This document shows positions 7,821 to 17,794 of a stretch of 64,000 bases of DNA, one piece after another. Numbering within the stretch: position 1 is the stretch's first letter; every line of letters begins with the position of its first letter. The notes beneath the pieces were generated by a model. That model did no database searches, was not told the DNA's origin, and was given only the letters and a program-made list of their open reading frames with translations. A program made the translations under genes and the position numbers. Origin of the DNA: AP-15 sp963762575 (GTDB taxonomy: Bacteria; Pseudomonadota; Alphaproteobacteria; ATCC43930; CGMCC-115725); NCBI GenBank assembly GCA_963762575.1, contig CAVXLL010000021.1, positions 124,001 through 188,000 of the forward strand, read 5' to 3'.

Positions 7821-10109
7821 CTACAGGAGCTTTTCGGGCCGAATCGGAAGCTCGCGCACCCGTTTTCCGGTGGCATGGAAGACGGCATTGGCGACGGCGG
7901 CGTTCATGCCGACGATGCCGATCTCGCCGATGCCCTTGATCCCGAGCGGGTTCACCCGGTCGTCCTGCTCCGGCACCATGATGATCTCGATCGAGGGCAC
8001 GTCGGCGTTCACCGGGATCAGGTAGTCGGCGAGGTTGTCGTTGACATAGCGGGCGGCGCCGATGTCGAACTCGGTCGCTTCGTGCAGGGCCGAGGACAGG
8101 CCCCAGATCGCGCCGCCCATGAACTGGCTGTAGGCGGTCAGCGGATTGATGATGGTGCCGGCGGCGAAGGCGCGAAACCACCCGGGGCACGCGGATCTCG
8201 CGGGTGCGGCTGTGCACCCGGACCTCGACGAAATGGGCGCCGAAGGCAAAGGCCGTGACATCCTTGCGGGCGGTGCCGCCGCGCCATCGCCGACTTCGCC
8301 CTTGATAGAGCCCGGCCATGGCGGCCGGCGGCAGGCCCTCTGGCATGTTCTCGCGCATAGACCTCCAGCCGGCCGCCGGTCGACGCAACGGCATCGCGTC
8401 AACGGCTCGCTCCGCACTGCCTGGCGCCGACCAGCCTGCCGTCCGACAAGCTTCAGCGTCGTCGGGATCGGCGCCGTGGAACGGGCTGTCGCCGGCCTGC
8501 GACGGCCGCCGCGGCCAGGCGGCTGCTGACCGTCCTCGCACGCCTTGACGACGACGTGCGTGGTCGAGGCCGCGTTGTTGGAGCCGCCCGCCACCGTGAC
8601 CGGCGGCAGGTCGCTGTCGCCCATCTGCACCGTCACGTCCTCGACCTTCAGGCCGAGCGAGCGGGCGGCGGTGATCGCCACGTCGGTATAGGCGCCAGTC
8701 CCGATCTCGTGGCCGGCCAGCTGCGACGTCGCCTTGCCCTCCGGCGTGACCGACAGCCGCGCCGCCGCCGGTCCGATGTTGCTCGGATAGAAGGAGGTGG
8801 CGCAGCCGTAGCCCGACCAGCCAGTCGCCGTCGCGCATCGAGCCGGGCTGCGGGTTGCGCCGCGCTCCAGCCGAACTTTGCCGCCGCCTGGTCGAAGCAC
8901 GCCATCAGCGAGCGGGAGGAGAACGGCAGGCCGCTGACCGGGTCGGTCTGGGTGTCGTTGACCCGGCGCAGCTCGATCGGGTCCATGTTCAGCGCATAGG
9001 CCAGTTCGTCCATGGCGCTTTCGAGGCGCGAACATGTAGGGCGTCTCGGCGGGGCGCGCATAAAACCCGGCGTGTTGCGGTCGGCATGGACCACGTTCAC
9101 CGCCGTGGCGATGTTGGGGCAGGCGTACATCCGCGCCGTCGCCTCCACGCCGGCCACGTTGTAGCCGGAGGGACGGGAGGTGACCTCCCAGCCCTCGTGG
9201 AAATAACGACGTCAGCTTGCCGTCCGGCGTCGGCGCCGAGCCTGACGTGCTGCCGCGTCTCGGCCCGATAGGTGGCGATGGTGAAGCCCTGATCGCGGGT
9301 CGGCCACCAGCTTGACCGGACGGCCGAGACGCTTCGCGGCGATGCGCGATCCAGGCCGTGCGCGACGTCGGGCCGCCCTTGGAGCCGAACGCGCCGCCGA
9401 CATAGCGCGAGATCGCGCGGACATTCTCCGGGTCGATGCCGAGCTGCCTGGGCGACCGCCGCCTTCGAGCCCCACATGAATTGCGAGGGCTCGTAGATGG
9501 TCGAGCTGCGGCCCGTCCCAGACGCAGGTGGTGGTGAAGAGCTCGATCGGATTGTGGTGTTGCGTCGGCGTCTGCGTAGCGGGCCTCGACCTTGACCGGT
9601 GCGGCGGCGAAGGCGGCCTCGGCGTCGCTTTTCTGCGGGTCGCGGACCGCATCGGGGCTGGTGCGGCTCGGTCTCGACGCCGGCGGAATCGAAGGTGGCG
9701 CTGGGCGGCTCCTCGACATAGCTCGACCTCCACCTTGTGCGCCGCCTCGCGCGCTGCCTCGATAGGTGTCGGCGACGACCACGGCGATGATCTGGCCGTC
9801 GTGCCAGATGCGGTCGCTTTCCAGGGTCGTCGTGGTCGGGCCGCCGATCCAGCGCGTGCGGCGGCTTGGCCAGGTCGCCGACATTCTCGTGGGTCAGGAT
9901 ATCGAGCACGCCCGGCGACGGCCTTGGCGCGGTCGAGGTTGAACCCGCCGATACGGCCGCGGGCGATGGCGCTGGTCACAAGATAGGCAAAAGCCGGATT
10001 GGCCACCGGCTCGTCCGAGGCGTAGCGCGCCGCGCCGGTGACTTTTGCGACGCCATCGATGCGGGGCGTGGGCCGTGCCGAACAGGTTGGCGGTTGCATC
10101 GTCGGGCAT
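7821..10109 (-). pseudogene. Xanthine dehydrogenase-family molybdenum-binding subunit (YagR/PaoC-like), many frameshifts
   Basis: From an ATG at 10109 the reverse strand gives MPDDATANLFG and then, in changing frames, all the blocks of a Mo-hydroxylase large subunit. These are RIDGVAKVTGAARYASDEP, NVRAISRYVGGAFGSKGG, PYMF and SAMDELAYALNMDPIELR, AARLSVTPEGKATSQLAGHE, and the C-terminal GIKGIGEIGIVGMNAAVANA with the catalytic Glu. The tail RVRELPIRPEKLL is typical of the YagR/PaoC aldehyde oxidoreductases. I count at least eight frame changes, each fitting a single-base insertion or deletion, while the amino acids stay conserved. It is the third gene of the operon and follows the FAD subunit by one base. 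As given it cannot yield a functional enzyme. Confidence 0.8.
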
Positions 10110-10110
10110 C

Positions 10111-11143
10111 TCAGGCCTCTCCGGTGCTGATCGGCATCGACTTGGCTTGCATCAGGGCGCGCACCAGGGTGCGCCGCCCAAGCTCGGGCTTGTAGTCGTT
10201 GTGGCCGTGGGTTACCGCACCGGCGAGCGCGGCCGCGGCGGCGGCTTCGGCATTCGCTTCGGTGAGCGGCTTGCCGGCCAGAACCGCTTCGGCCTCGTGC
10301 GCGCGCCACGGCCGGTAGGCCATGCCGCCGAGCCCGATCCGCGCCTGGCGCACGACTTCGCCATCCATGTCGAGCGCGACCGCGGCCGAGGCGATGGCGA
10401 ACTCGTAGGACGCCCGGTCGCGCACCTTCAGATAGAGCGAGCGGCGCGTCCACGCTCCGGCCGGCACGTCGAACGCGGTGATCACCTCGCCGGGCTCCAG
10501 GGTGGTTTCGATGTGCGGCTGGCCCTCGACCGGTTTGTGCAGCGACGCGAACGGGATGCGGCGTGGACCCTGCGCGCCGCTCAGCTCGACCTCGGCATCC
10601 AGGGCGACCAGCGCGACGCCGAAATCCCCGGGATATTGCGCGATGCAGCTGTCATCGACGCCGAGCACGGCGTGATTGCGGTTGAACCCGGCGATCGCCG
10701 CGCAGCCGGAGCCCGGCGTCGCGCTTGTTGCAGGCGCTCCAGCTCGGGTCGCGGTAATAGGGGCAGCGGGTCCGCTGCAGGACATTGCCGCCGAGCGTGG
10801 CCATGTTGCGCAATTGCGCGCTGGCGGCGAGTTGCAGGCTTTCGGCGATCGCGGGATAGCCGGTCAGGACGGCGGGATGCTCCGCAACGGTGGACATCTT
10901 GGCGAATGCGCCCAGACGCAAGCCGTCCGGCCCCGCCTCGATCAGCGTCGTGGCGAGCCGCGCAGAGCGGTAATGTCCACGACGCGCTTCGGGCCGCAGC
11001 ACGTCGAGCTTCATCAGGTCGATCAGCGTCGTGCCGCCGGCCAGGAACTGCGCCGGCGCGTCGGTCTGCCCCTGCCCGGTTCGACGACCGAGTCGCGAGG
11101 CCTGCGCCAGATCGTCGGCGCGCTCGTAGGTGAACGGACGCAT
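10111..11143 (-). pseudogene. Mo-hydroxylase FAD-binding subunit (YagS/PaoB-like), frameshifted
   Basis: The start MRPFTYERADDLAQAS and the FAD-binding segments QFLAGGTTLIDLMKLDVLRP and LRNMATLGGNVLQRTRCPYY are those of the medium subunit of YagTSR/PaoABC-type oxidoreductases. The last segment also includes the loop with Cys residues found in the PaoB subgroup. The C-terminal CO-dehydrogenase flavoprotein domain is intact from about 10710 down. At least three one-base indels are needed: one extra C near 10709 and a compensating pair around 10950-10990. The start ATG overlaps the stop of the Fe-S subunit (TGATG), indicating translational coupling. The subunit would pass electrons from the [2Fe-2S] clusters to FAD. 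Confidence 0.8.
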
Positions 11144-11608
11144 CAGGCGCGCTCCATCTGCTCGCGCGCCTGTCTGATCGCGGCGACGATGTTGGGATAG
11201 GCGGCGCAGCGGCACAGATTGCCGCTCATGTATTCGCGGATGTCCGCGTCGGTCTTGGCATGACCCTCGCGGACGCAGGCAACCGCGGACATGATCTGGC
11301 CAGGCGTGCAGTAGCCGCACTGGAACCCGTCATGATCGATGAAGGCCTGCTGCATCGGGTGCAGCGCGCCGTCAGGCCCGGCAAGCCCTTCGATGGTCTC
11401 TGATCCGCCTGTCCTGGGCTGCCACTGCCAACGTCAGGCAGGACAGCACCCGCTCGCCGTCGATATGGACCGTGCAGGCGCCGCATTGCCCCTGGTCGCA
11501 GCCCTTCTTCGAGCCGGTCAGGCCCAAGTGCTCGCGCAAGGCGTCGAGCAGCGACGTCCGCGTATCGATCGTCAGCCGATGTTCTCGGCCGTTGACATTC
11601 AAGATCAT
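11143..11608 (-). pseudogene. Mo-hydroxylase [2Fe-2S] subunit (YagT-like), one frameshift
   Basis: The N-terminal plant-type ferredoxin domain is read from the ATG at 11608 (MILNVNGREHR), with cluster ligands in GCDQGQCGACTVHIDGERVLSC. After one extra base near 11406 the second all-helical domain continues with GFQCGYCTPGQIMSA and GNLCRCAAYPNI, giving the second cluster. Removing one A restores the continuous DRRIETIEGLAG. Unlike E. coli YagT I see no clear Tat signal in front of the ferredoxin domain, although GTG codons and open frame exist a little upstream. It is the first gene of the three-gene operon and lies divergent from the TetR gene. Confidence 0.8.
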
Positions 11609-11805
11609 CACGCATTGACCCTTGACAACTGCCAGATAACACGGCGGCGCCGCGCGGGTGGAAGTGTGGCGCCGGTGACCAGCACGACATGGGGTGTTGC
11701 GGCTAACATGGCGGATTGTCCTTGTCTTCTCGGGCGCTTTGCCCGTTGAACGAAGTTCGAGTGCCACCGAGATATTTGAGCAATGATTCAGCTTCGAATT
11801 CGCAT

Positions 11806-12498
11806 ATGACCGTCGCGTCCCACAGAACCTGAAGCCAAGGAAGACGCCGCGCCAAGCGCGTGCTGAAGCAACGGTCGATGCCATTTTGGAGGGGACCATT
11901 CAGGTTTTGCTCAGCGAGGGCGCACGCCGCTTGACGACCACGCGCGTCGCCGCGCGGGCGGGGGTGTCGGTGGGCACGATGTACCAGTATTTTCCGCACA
12001 AGGAGGCGCTGCTGTACGCGGTGCTAAAGCAGCACCTCGACGCCTTTTGCCGAGGCGGTCGAAGCGGCTTGCGCGCGCCTTCGGGGCCAAGCGATTGCGA
12101 CCATCGGCGAGGGCCTCGTTCTTGCCTATCTCGATGCCAAGACGGTTCGCGTCGATGTGTCGCGTGCCCTCTACCTCGTCTCAGCGGACCTGGACACGGC
12201 CGCGCTGCTGAACGGCATGTCGAAGCGCATGAACGATGCCACCACCGCGCTGCTCGCCAGCGCCGCCGACGCCGGGTTCGACGACTTGTCCGGCGTCACC
12301 TTTACGCTGCTGGCGGCGATGTCAGGCGCTATCCGCACCGTGTTCGAACATGGTGCCGCGCCTACCATGCTGCGCGACCTGCGCACGCAGCTGACGACGA
12401 TGTGCCGGGCCTATCTAGAGGCGGTAGCACTCAAGAAACCGACGCCTCTGGCGAAGCACCGCAAGACAGTCGTGCCGATCCATCAGAAATTTTCGTAA
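11806..12498 (+). pseudogene. TetR-family transcriptional regulator, frameshifted
   Basis: The helix-turn-helix is clear: LTTTRVAARAGVSVGTMYQY follows RAEATVDAILEGTIQVLL, with FPHKEALLYAVL after it. The C-terminal ligand domain runs from DVSRALYLVSADLD to HQKFS. The two halves are out of frame because of an extra T in a TTTT run near 12050; removing it gives DAFAEAVEAACARLRGQAIA. A second indel just behind the probable start (ATG at 11806, MTVASHR) is also needed. Divergent placement beside the Mo-hydroxylase operon suggests it repressed that operon from the 200-bp region between them. Product about 225 residues when repaired. Confidence 0.75.
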
Positions 12499-12626
12499 TC
12501 GTTGCTCGAAAAGGTCACGGAAGTGTGGCGGCACGCGCCGAGATCGTAGATAGCGCTGCCATCCATCGTCCTGTCACAGCCAGTAGGCGGCCAGCATCGT
12601 GCTCCATGCCGGCACCGGGCGCGGCC

Positions 12627-13722
12627 TCAGTTCTCTATGCCGAGCAGCTTTGCCGCGGTGCCGCCGAGAATGGCGATGCGGTCGTCGTCGCTGAGGCCCG
12701 GGGTCGACAGGATGTGATCGACCGGGACGCGGTTCCACGGGAATGGGTAGTCGGTGCCGATCATGATCTGGCCGACGCCGGTTTCGGCGATCAGGTGGCG
12801 CATCGCTTCGCCGGTGAACATGATCGAGTCGAAATAGAGCTGGCCGTCCTTGAGGTACTGGGTCGGCTTTTTCTTCGGTAGCGGGCCAACCCGGTTCGGG
12901 AAAGTCGTGATGACCGCATCCGAGCGCGCTGCGTAGGACGGCAGGAAGCCGCCGCCGTGCGCGGCGCAGATCTTCAACCCGGGAAAACGGTCGAGCGTGC
13001 CCTCGAAGATCAGGTGCGACAATGCGATCGTGGTTTCGAGCGGGTTGCCGATCGTGTTGGTCAACAGGCCGCTGCCGGCAAGCCGGCCGCTCGGCTCCAA
13101 TTCCCTAGTGCCGAGCGGGTGCATGAATATGAGGATGCCCAGCTCTTCGGCCTTGGCCCAAACTGGGTGGAACTTCGGATCGGCCAGTTCCTGCCCCGCG
13201 ACGCTGCCGCCGACCGAGAGACCGCGCAGCCCCAATCTCTTGATCGCATTTTCGAGCTGCTCGACGGCGAGTTGGGGGTGCTGCAAGGCGACGGTCGCGA
13301 AGGCGACAAAACGGTCCGGCGTGGCGGCGCAGAACTCGGCCAATTTTTCGTTCTGGATCTTGATCAGCTCCGCCGCGGCGTCGCGCTCGGCGCGATACCA
13401 GTAGGGGTTGATGCTGAGCGCCTCGACGTCGATCCCCTCCGCGTCCATCTCCGCGATACGGTCGGAGACGTTGGACCACAACAGCCCCGGCGCCTCCAGC
13501 GGGTGGTTGATCACCGCGGCCGCCTCGGGAACGATGGTATGGGCGTGGATGTCGACGGTCTTGACCCGCTTGCCGTTGACCACGACCTCGCGCCGCCTCC
13601 CCTGCCCTGCCCCCGGAACTCGACGCGTGGGGACCTGGCGTCCCCGAAGCATTCGACAGGCTGCATCCGACAAACGCGAGGCCGGCCAGCGCGCCGGCGA
13701 TCAAGTTCCCTGAGATCGGCAT
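12627..13722 (-). CDS. Amidohydrolase (ACMSD/decarboxylase-like), exported, with a frameshift behind the signal peptide
   Basis: The catalytic domain is intact: VDIHAHTIVP gives the first metal-binding HxH, then come FMHPLGTRE, CAAHGGGFLPSYAARSD and MIGTDYPFPWNRVP with the metal-ligand Asp. This is the ACMSD-type branch of amidohydrolases (2-amino-3-carboxymuconate semialdehyde and o-substituted benzoate decarboxylases). From an ATG at 13722 (GGAGGGACGGAA upstream) a signal sequence LIAGALAGLAFVGCS with a lipobox-like Cys is read. It joins the catalytic frame only if one G is removed from the GGGGG run near 13613. Without repair the ORF would start inside, lacking a signal. A broken second copy of the C-terminus lies at 3578-3812. 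The substrate is unknown; an aromatic acid would fit the neighbours. Confidence 0.8.
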
Positions 13723-13830
13723 TTCCGTCCCTCCTCGGTCATTCGTGGCCGTCGATCGAAGCAACTTACATGGCTCGGACTTGCTCGGCGAGCCTTGCGA
13801 GATCGGCGGAGCCGAGACACAATGCTTTGA

Positions 13831-13847
13831 CGACGTTATAACATTTC
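13831..13847 (+). promoter_or_regulatory. Candidate Zur operator upstream of the metal ABC transporter
   Basis: The sequence CGACGTTATAACATTTC lies about 67 bases before the start of the binding-protein gene. Its right half, TATAACATTTC, equals the conserved half of the Zur box known from proteobacteria, and the core GTTATAAC is a perfect palindrome. The left arm is degenerate. Zur would repress the operon when zinc is sufficient. Confidence 0.5.
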
Positions 13848-13913
13848 TTCCAGATGACCTCGACGGCAGGTTATTTGGGCAGCTGGTCAGCAACCAGTGT
13901 CGGAGGCGCCCTC

Positions 13914-14789
13914 ATGAAACGTCGCTGCCTATTCGCTGCCGTCGCCGCTCTGCTGATCGCGCCAACGCTGGCGTGCGCCGCGAGTCCCATCGCCGTCCTC
14001 GCCGCCGAGAACTTCTACGGCGACATTGCGCAGCAGATCGGCGGGCCGGATGTCACGGTGACGAGCATACTGACCAATCCCGATCAGGACCCGCATCTGT
14101 TCGAGGCGAGCCCCTCGGTTGCACGAGCCGTCTCCGCGGCACGGATCGTCGTCTATAACGGCCTCGATTATGACCCTTGGATGGAGAAGCTGCTGAGCGC
14201 TATCGCGAGCGCTGACCGAATGGCGATCGATGTCGGCAACCTGGTGGGCAAAAGACCGGGCGACAACCCGCATATCTGGTACGACCCCAATACCATGTTG
14301 GTGCTCGCCGCGAGATTGGCGGACGAATTGAGCATTGCCGATCCGGCTCACCACTCAGATTACCGGCGGCGTCTTGCAGAGTTTCGGCAGTCGCTGCAGC
14401 CGATCGAGGCCAAGATAGCAGCATTGCGCGCACGTCTGGCCGGCACGCCGGTCGCCGCAACCGAGCCGGTTTTCAATTACCTCCTCGAGGCCATTGGAAT
14501 GCAAGTCCACGACCGCCGGTTCCAGCTCGCGGTGATGAATGACACCGAGCCTGGCGCGTCCGATGTTGTCAAATTCGAGAACGACCTCGAGGGCCATCGC
14601 GTTCGCATGCTCGTCTACAATAGCCAAGCGTCAGATCCGGCGGTCGAACGCATGCTGAGGCTCGCGCGGACATCGCATATCCCCGTTGTGGCGGTGACGG
14701 AAACCGAGCCGCCGGGGAAGAATTACCAGGAGTGGCTGTCGAGCGAACTCGATGCGGTCGATCAGGCGCTCCCGAAACAGCAGCCATGA
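13914..14789 (+). CDS. Zn/Mn ABC transporter substrate-binding protein (ZnuA/AztC-like)
   Basis: I chose the ATG at 13914 because GGAGG stands eight bases upstream and a classical signal peptide follows (MKRRCLFAAVAALLIAP, cleavage near CAA). The mature protein is a cluster A-I metal-binding protein. It has NPDQDPHLFEASP with the first ligand His, NPHIWYDP with the second, and conserved acidic positions near TEPVFNYLLEAIG. There is no His-rich loop, so it is closer to the loop-poor AztC/manganese-type proteins than to E. coli ZnuA. The stop overlaps the start of the ATPase gene by four bases (ATGA). It delivers zinc or manganese from the periplasm to the permease. A candidate Zur box upstream favours zinc. 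Confidence 0.85.
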   Translation: MKRRCLFAAVAALLIAPTLACAASPIAVLAAENFYGDIAQQIGGPDVTVTSILTNPDQDPHLFEASPSVARAVSAARIVVYNGLDYDPWMEKLLSAIASADRMAIDVGNLVGKRPGDNPHIWYDPNTMLVLAARLADELSIADPAHHSDYRRRLAEFRQSLQPIEAKIAALRARLAGTPVAATEPVFNYLLEAIGMQVHDRRFQLAVMNDTEPGASDVVKFENDLEGHRVRMLVYNSQASDPAVERMLRLARTSHIPVVAVTETEPPGKNYQEWLSSELDAVDQALPKQQP

Positions 14790-15607
14790 ATGCAATCGAA
14801 TTTCGCAACGTATGCTTGATGCTCGGCGGCCGCGTCGTGCTGGACTGCGTGAACCTGGAGATCGCCCCAAGCGAGTTCATCGGCGTGCTGGGACCGAACG
14901 GCTCCGGCAAAACCACGCTGATGCGCGCCGTTCTCGGTCTGGTGCCGCCCGGCCGAGGCGCTATTCGCGTCCTGGGTCAGCCCGCGACGCGCGGAAATCC
15001 TGCCGTAGGCTATATGCCGCAAGTTCGCGGCGGGGTGGCGGAAATGCGGCTGAGCGCCTGGGATTTCGTGGCCGCTGTCGTGAACGGCCACCGCCTCGGC
15101 CTGCCAATTCCGGGCAAGGCTGGCCGGGCGGAAGTCGACCGTGTGCTCGATTTGGTTGGTTCACGTGGGTTGGCGCGGCGCCCGATCGCCGAGATCTCGG
15201 GTGGCGAGCGCCAGCGCTTGATCCTGGCCCAGGCATTGATCGGCCGGCCGCGGCTGCTGCTGCTCGACGAGCCGCTCATTAGCCTCGATCCGCACCATCA
15301 ACGCGAGGTGGTGGACCTGGCGCAATCGCTTCAGAGCGAGCTCGGGATCGCGGTATTGTTCAGCGCTCACGAGCTGAACCCGTTGCTCGGCGCTCTCGAC
15401 CGGGTGCTTTATCTGGGAAATGGCCATGCCGCCCTCGGCACGGTCGACGAAGTGATTACCGGACCGGTGCTATCGGAACTTTATGGATCCGAGATCGACG
15501 TCGTGCGACTCAATGACCGCATATTCATCATGTCCGGCAGCCACGATGTTGAGCGTGACGCCCATCAGCACGATCATGCGCATTCGTACCAATCCACTGC
15601 CCGCTAG
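14786..15607 (+). CDS. Metal ABC transporter ATP-binding protein with His-rich tail
   Basis: This is the 273-residue ATPase of the metal importer. Walker A GPNGSGKTTLM (near residue 35), signature ISGGERQRL, Walker B LLLLDEPLISLD and the switch His in FSAHELN are all present. After the normal C-terminus comes a short tail, HDVERDAHQHDHAHSYQ, with five His and several acidic residues. Such tails in metal transporters can bind zinc and might sense or buffer it; that role is inference. Translation is coupled to the upstream gene through ATGA. It energises the permease encoded next. Confidence 0.88.
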   Translation: MNAIEFRNVCLMLGGRVVLDCVNLEIAPSEFIGVLGPNGSGKTTLMRAVLGLVPPGRGAIRVLGQPATRGNPAVGYMPQVRGGVAEMRLSAWDFVAAVVNGHRLGLPIPGKAGRAEVDRVLDLVGSRGLARRPIAEISGGERQRLILAQALIGRPRLLLLDEPLISLDPHHQREVVDLAQSLQSELGIAVLFSAHELNPLLGALDRVLYLGNGHAALGTVDEVITGPVLSELYGSEIDVVRLNDRIFIMSGSHDVERDAHQHDHAHSYQSTAR

Positions 15608-15620
15608 CGGCGCCCGGGCA

Positions 15621-16400
15621 ATGTTTGAGTACGATTTCATGCGCAATGCATTCGCGGCAGCATCTGTGGTCGCGATCGTCGCGGGCATAGTCGGCTACTT
15701 TTTGGTGTTGCGCGGCCAGACATTTGCCGGACATGCCCTGGCGCACGTCGGGTTCACCGGCGCCACCGGGGCTGTCCTCGTCGGCATCACCCCGCTCTGG
15801 GGCTTGGTGCTGATGACATTGGCCGCCGGGATTGGCATGGGGTCGTTGGGCGAGCGGCTGGCGCAGCGGGACGTGGCAATCGGTCTGGTGCTCGCCTTGT
15901 CGCTCGGTCTCGGCCTCTTGTTCCTGCATTTTTATACCGCCTTCGCGACGCAGGCGACGACACTGCTGTTCGGTAATGTATTGGCCGTCGATCTCCGTAC
16001 GGTCTGGACGTTGCTCGCGCTCGGTGCAGTGAGCCTCGGAACCCTCGCCGTGATCTCCCGCCCCTTGCTTTTCGCGACTTTGCAACCCGAGCTGGCCCAA
16101 GCAAAGGGCGTCTCGCTGCGCCTCTATTCCGTGCTGTTTCTGGCGATCGTCGCGTTGACGACGGCCGAATGCGCGCAAATCGTCGGAGTGTTGCTGGTAT
16201 TCGCGCTGATGGTCGGCCCTGCCGCTGCAGCTCAGCGATTGACCAACGGTGTGGCGACCGGCGTCCTGCTCTCAGGAATTCTGGCGCTCTTCGAGGCTTG
16301 GCTCGGCATCACCCTCGCCTTCTATACCGACTGGCCGACCAGCTTCTGGATTACCGCGCTGAGTGCAGCCGTCTATCTCCTCACCACTCTTCCACGGTAG
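15621..16400 (+). CDS. Metal ABC transporter permease (ZnuB/AztB-like)
   Basis: This 259-residue membrane protein belongs to the ABC-3 permease family. It shows eight or so hydrophobic segments, the early motif FAGHALAHVGFTGATGA and the coupling-helix region QPELAQAKGVSLRLYS. The third segment group contains CAQIVGVLLVFALMVGPAAAAQ, well conserved in ZnuB and MntB permeases. I start at the ATG at 15621, although the upstream ribosome-binding site is weak and the open frame extends back into the ATPase gene. It is the last gene of the operon; the MFS gene converges on it 10 bases downstream. Confidence 0.88.
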   Translation: MFEYDFMRNAFAAASVVAIVAGIVGYFLVLRGQTFAGHALAHVGFTGATGAVLVGITPLWGLVLMTLAAGIGMGSLGERLAQRDVAIGLVLALSLGLGLLFLHFYTAFATQATTLLFGNVLAVDLRTVWTLLALGAVSLGTLAVISRPLLFATLQPELAQAKGVSLRLYSVLFLAIVALTTAECAQIVGVLLVFALMVGPAAAAQRLTNGVATGVLLSGILALFEAWLGITLAFYTDWPTSFWITALSAAVYLLTTLPR

Positions 16401-16410
16401 CGACCGAGCG

Positions 16411-17706
16411 TCAGTCGGCGAGCCTCGGCTGCGCCGCGGCGGGAGCGCGCACGTTGCCGATTGGGGTGCGGGCGAGAGCCAGGGTCACGACTGCACCGAT
16501 CAACGCCAGAGCGCCCGCCAGAATAAAGGCGGAGTTGAAGCTGCCGGTCGCCGCGACGAGATAGCCGGTCACGATCGGCGCGAGCAGCCCGAAGGTGTTG
16601 CCGCCGAGCACCAGAAACGCAAAGGCGCGGCCGGCATCGGCGGGCGAGCGCAACAGATCGCCGACCAATGCGCCATTGGCGGCCGGCCCGACATTGCCGA
16701 ACGAGGCCGCAATCGAGACCAGAACGACGACGGCAGCGAGCGATTGCGCGACCGGTATCAGCAGGCCGGCCGCCGTCAGGAGCAGGCACAGTGCAACCAG
16801 ATACCGGCGCTTGCCGGCGCGTACGGCCTCGGCCGACAGCAATTTGTCGCCGCACCAATTGGCGATGATGTTGACGACCGAGGCGGCGAAGAACGGGATC
16901 GACGTAAAGATGCCTGACCCGACCAGCGACAGTCCGCGCGCGGTCTGGAGGTAGTTAGGCAGCCAGGTCATGTAGAGATAGACCGAATAGACCAGACAGC
17001 CCTGCGAGACGAAGAGACCCCACATCGCCGGGCAGCGGATGAGCCCGAGATAGCCGACCCCGTCATGGCTCGGCGGTTCGATGCCGGCGTCACGCTCGGC
17101 AAAAATCCGTTGCCGCTCCGCATGCGGCAGCCACCGCGTCTTTTCCGGCGTCGATACGACGGCCGACCAGAGCGCGACCCAGCCGAACCCGATCGCGCCG
17201 GTGATGATGAACGACCAGCGCCACGACGCCACCTCGATCAGCCACGCCACCAACGGCGCGCCGAGCGCCAGCCCGAGGCTCGAGCCGGCCGAAATGGCGC
17301 CGATCGCCGTGCCCCGCTCGGTATAGGGCGCCCAGGCGCGCACGCTGCGGTAGGTAACCGGCGCGAACGGGGCCTCGCCGATCCCGAGCCCGAGCCGCGT
17401 CACCAGCATCGCCGCAAAGCTCGAGGCCACGCCGGTCGCCATCTGCGCCGCCGACCACACCGCCGTCGCGACCGACGCCACAACATGCGCGCCCCAGCGG
17501 TCGATCAGCCGCCCGCCCGGCAGCATCATCAGCACATAGGCCCACAGGAAGGAGGAGAACAAGTACCCGAGCGCCACCGGCGACAAGCCGAATTCCTGCG
17601 CGATCGGCTTCCCGGCGACCGACATGTTGACGCGATCGACATAGGCAATCAGGTTGAACAGGAAGAGCAGAAAAAAGACCCAATACCGTCGACGCGTCGT
17701 CTTCAT
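16411..17706 (-). CDS. MFS transporter, anion:cation symporter (ACS)-like
   Basis: This 431-residue, 12-helix carrier starts at the ATG at 17706, with GAGGAGC eight bases upstream; the longer frame to 17973 is not supported. The first helix, FFLLFLFNLIAYVDRVNMSV, carries the RxN/D-R pattern of the ACS family (glucarate, galactonate and phthalate permeases). GGRLIDRWG is the loop 2-3 signature and LGLGIGEAPFAPVTYR the helix-4/5 signature. It probably imports an organic acid anion with protons. It shares a divergent 88-bp promoter region with the Gfo/Idh/MocA oxidoreductase, so the pair may handle the same sugar acid or aromatic acid. Confidence 0.85.
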   Translation of the reverse strand: MKTTRRRYWVFFLLFLFNLIAYVDRVNMSVAGKPIAQEFGLSPVALGYLFSSFLWAYVLMMLPGGRLIDRWGAHVVASVATAVWSAAQMATGVASSFAAMLVTRLGLGIGEAPFAPVTYRSVRAWAPYTERGTAIGAISAGSSLGLALGAPLVAWLIEVASWRWSFIITGAIGFGWVALWSAVVSTPEKTRWLPHAERQRIFAERDAGIEPPSHDGVGYLGLIRCPAMWGLFVSQGCLVYSVYLYMTWLPNYLQTARGLSLVGSGIFTSIPFFAASVVNIIANWCGDKLLSAEAVRAGKRRYLVALCLLLTAAGLLIPVAQSLAAVVVLVSIAASFGNVGPAANGALVGDLLRSPADAGRAFAFLVLGGNTFGLLAPIVTGYLVAATGSFNSAFILAGALALIGAVVTLALARTPIGNVRAPAAAQPRLAD

Positions 17707-17794
17707 GGATGCGCTCCTCGCTTCGTGATGGCGGGCCTTAGCGACGGGGCCGCCTGGCATCATATTAACCGGCGATGCGCAGGGAGGAAGCGAT

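Noticed and set aside
7468..8838. 456-codon minus-strand frame over the Mo-hydroxylase 3' end
   Set aside because: It is a patchwork: short stretches carry real family sequence and the rest is out of frame, so it is not a separate gene but a result of the indels.
16363..16917. Plus-strand frame rich in charged residues opposite the MFS gene
   Set aside because: Antisense of membrane helices always gives such charged frames; the MFS protein on the other strand explains the region.
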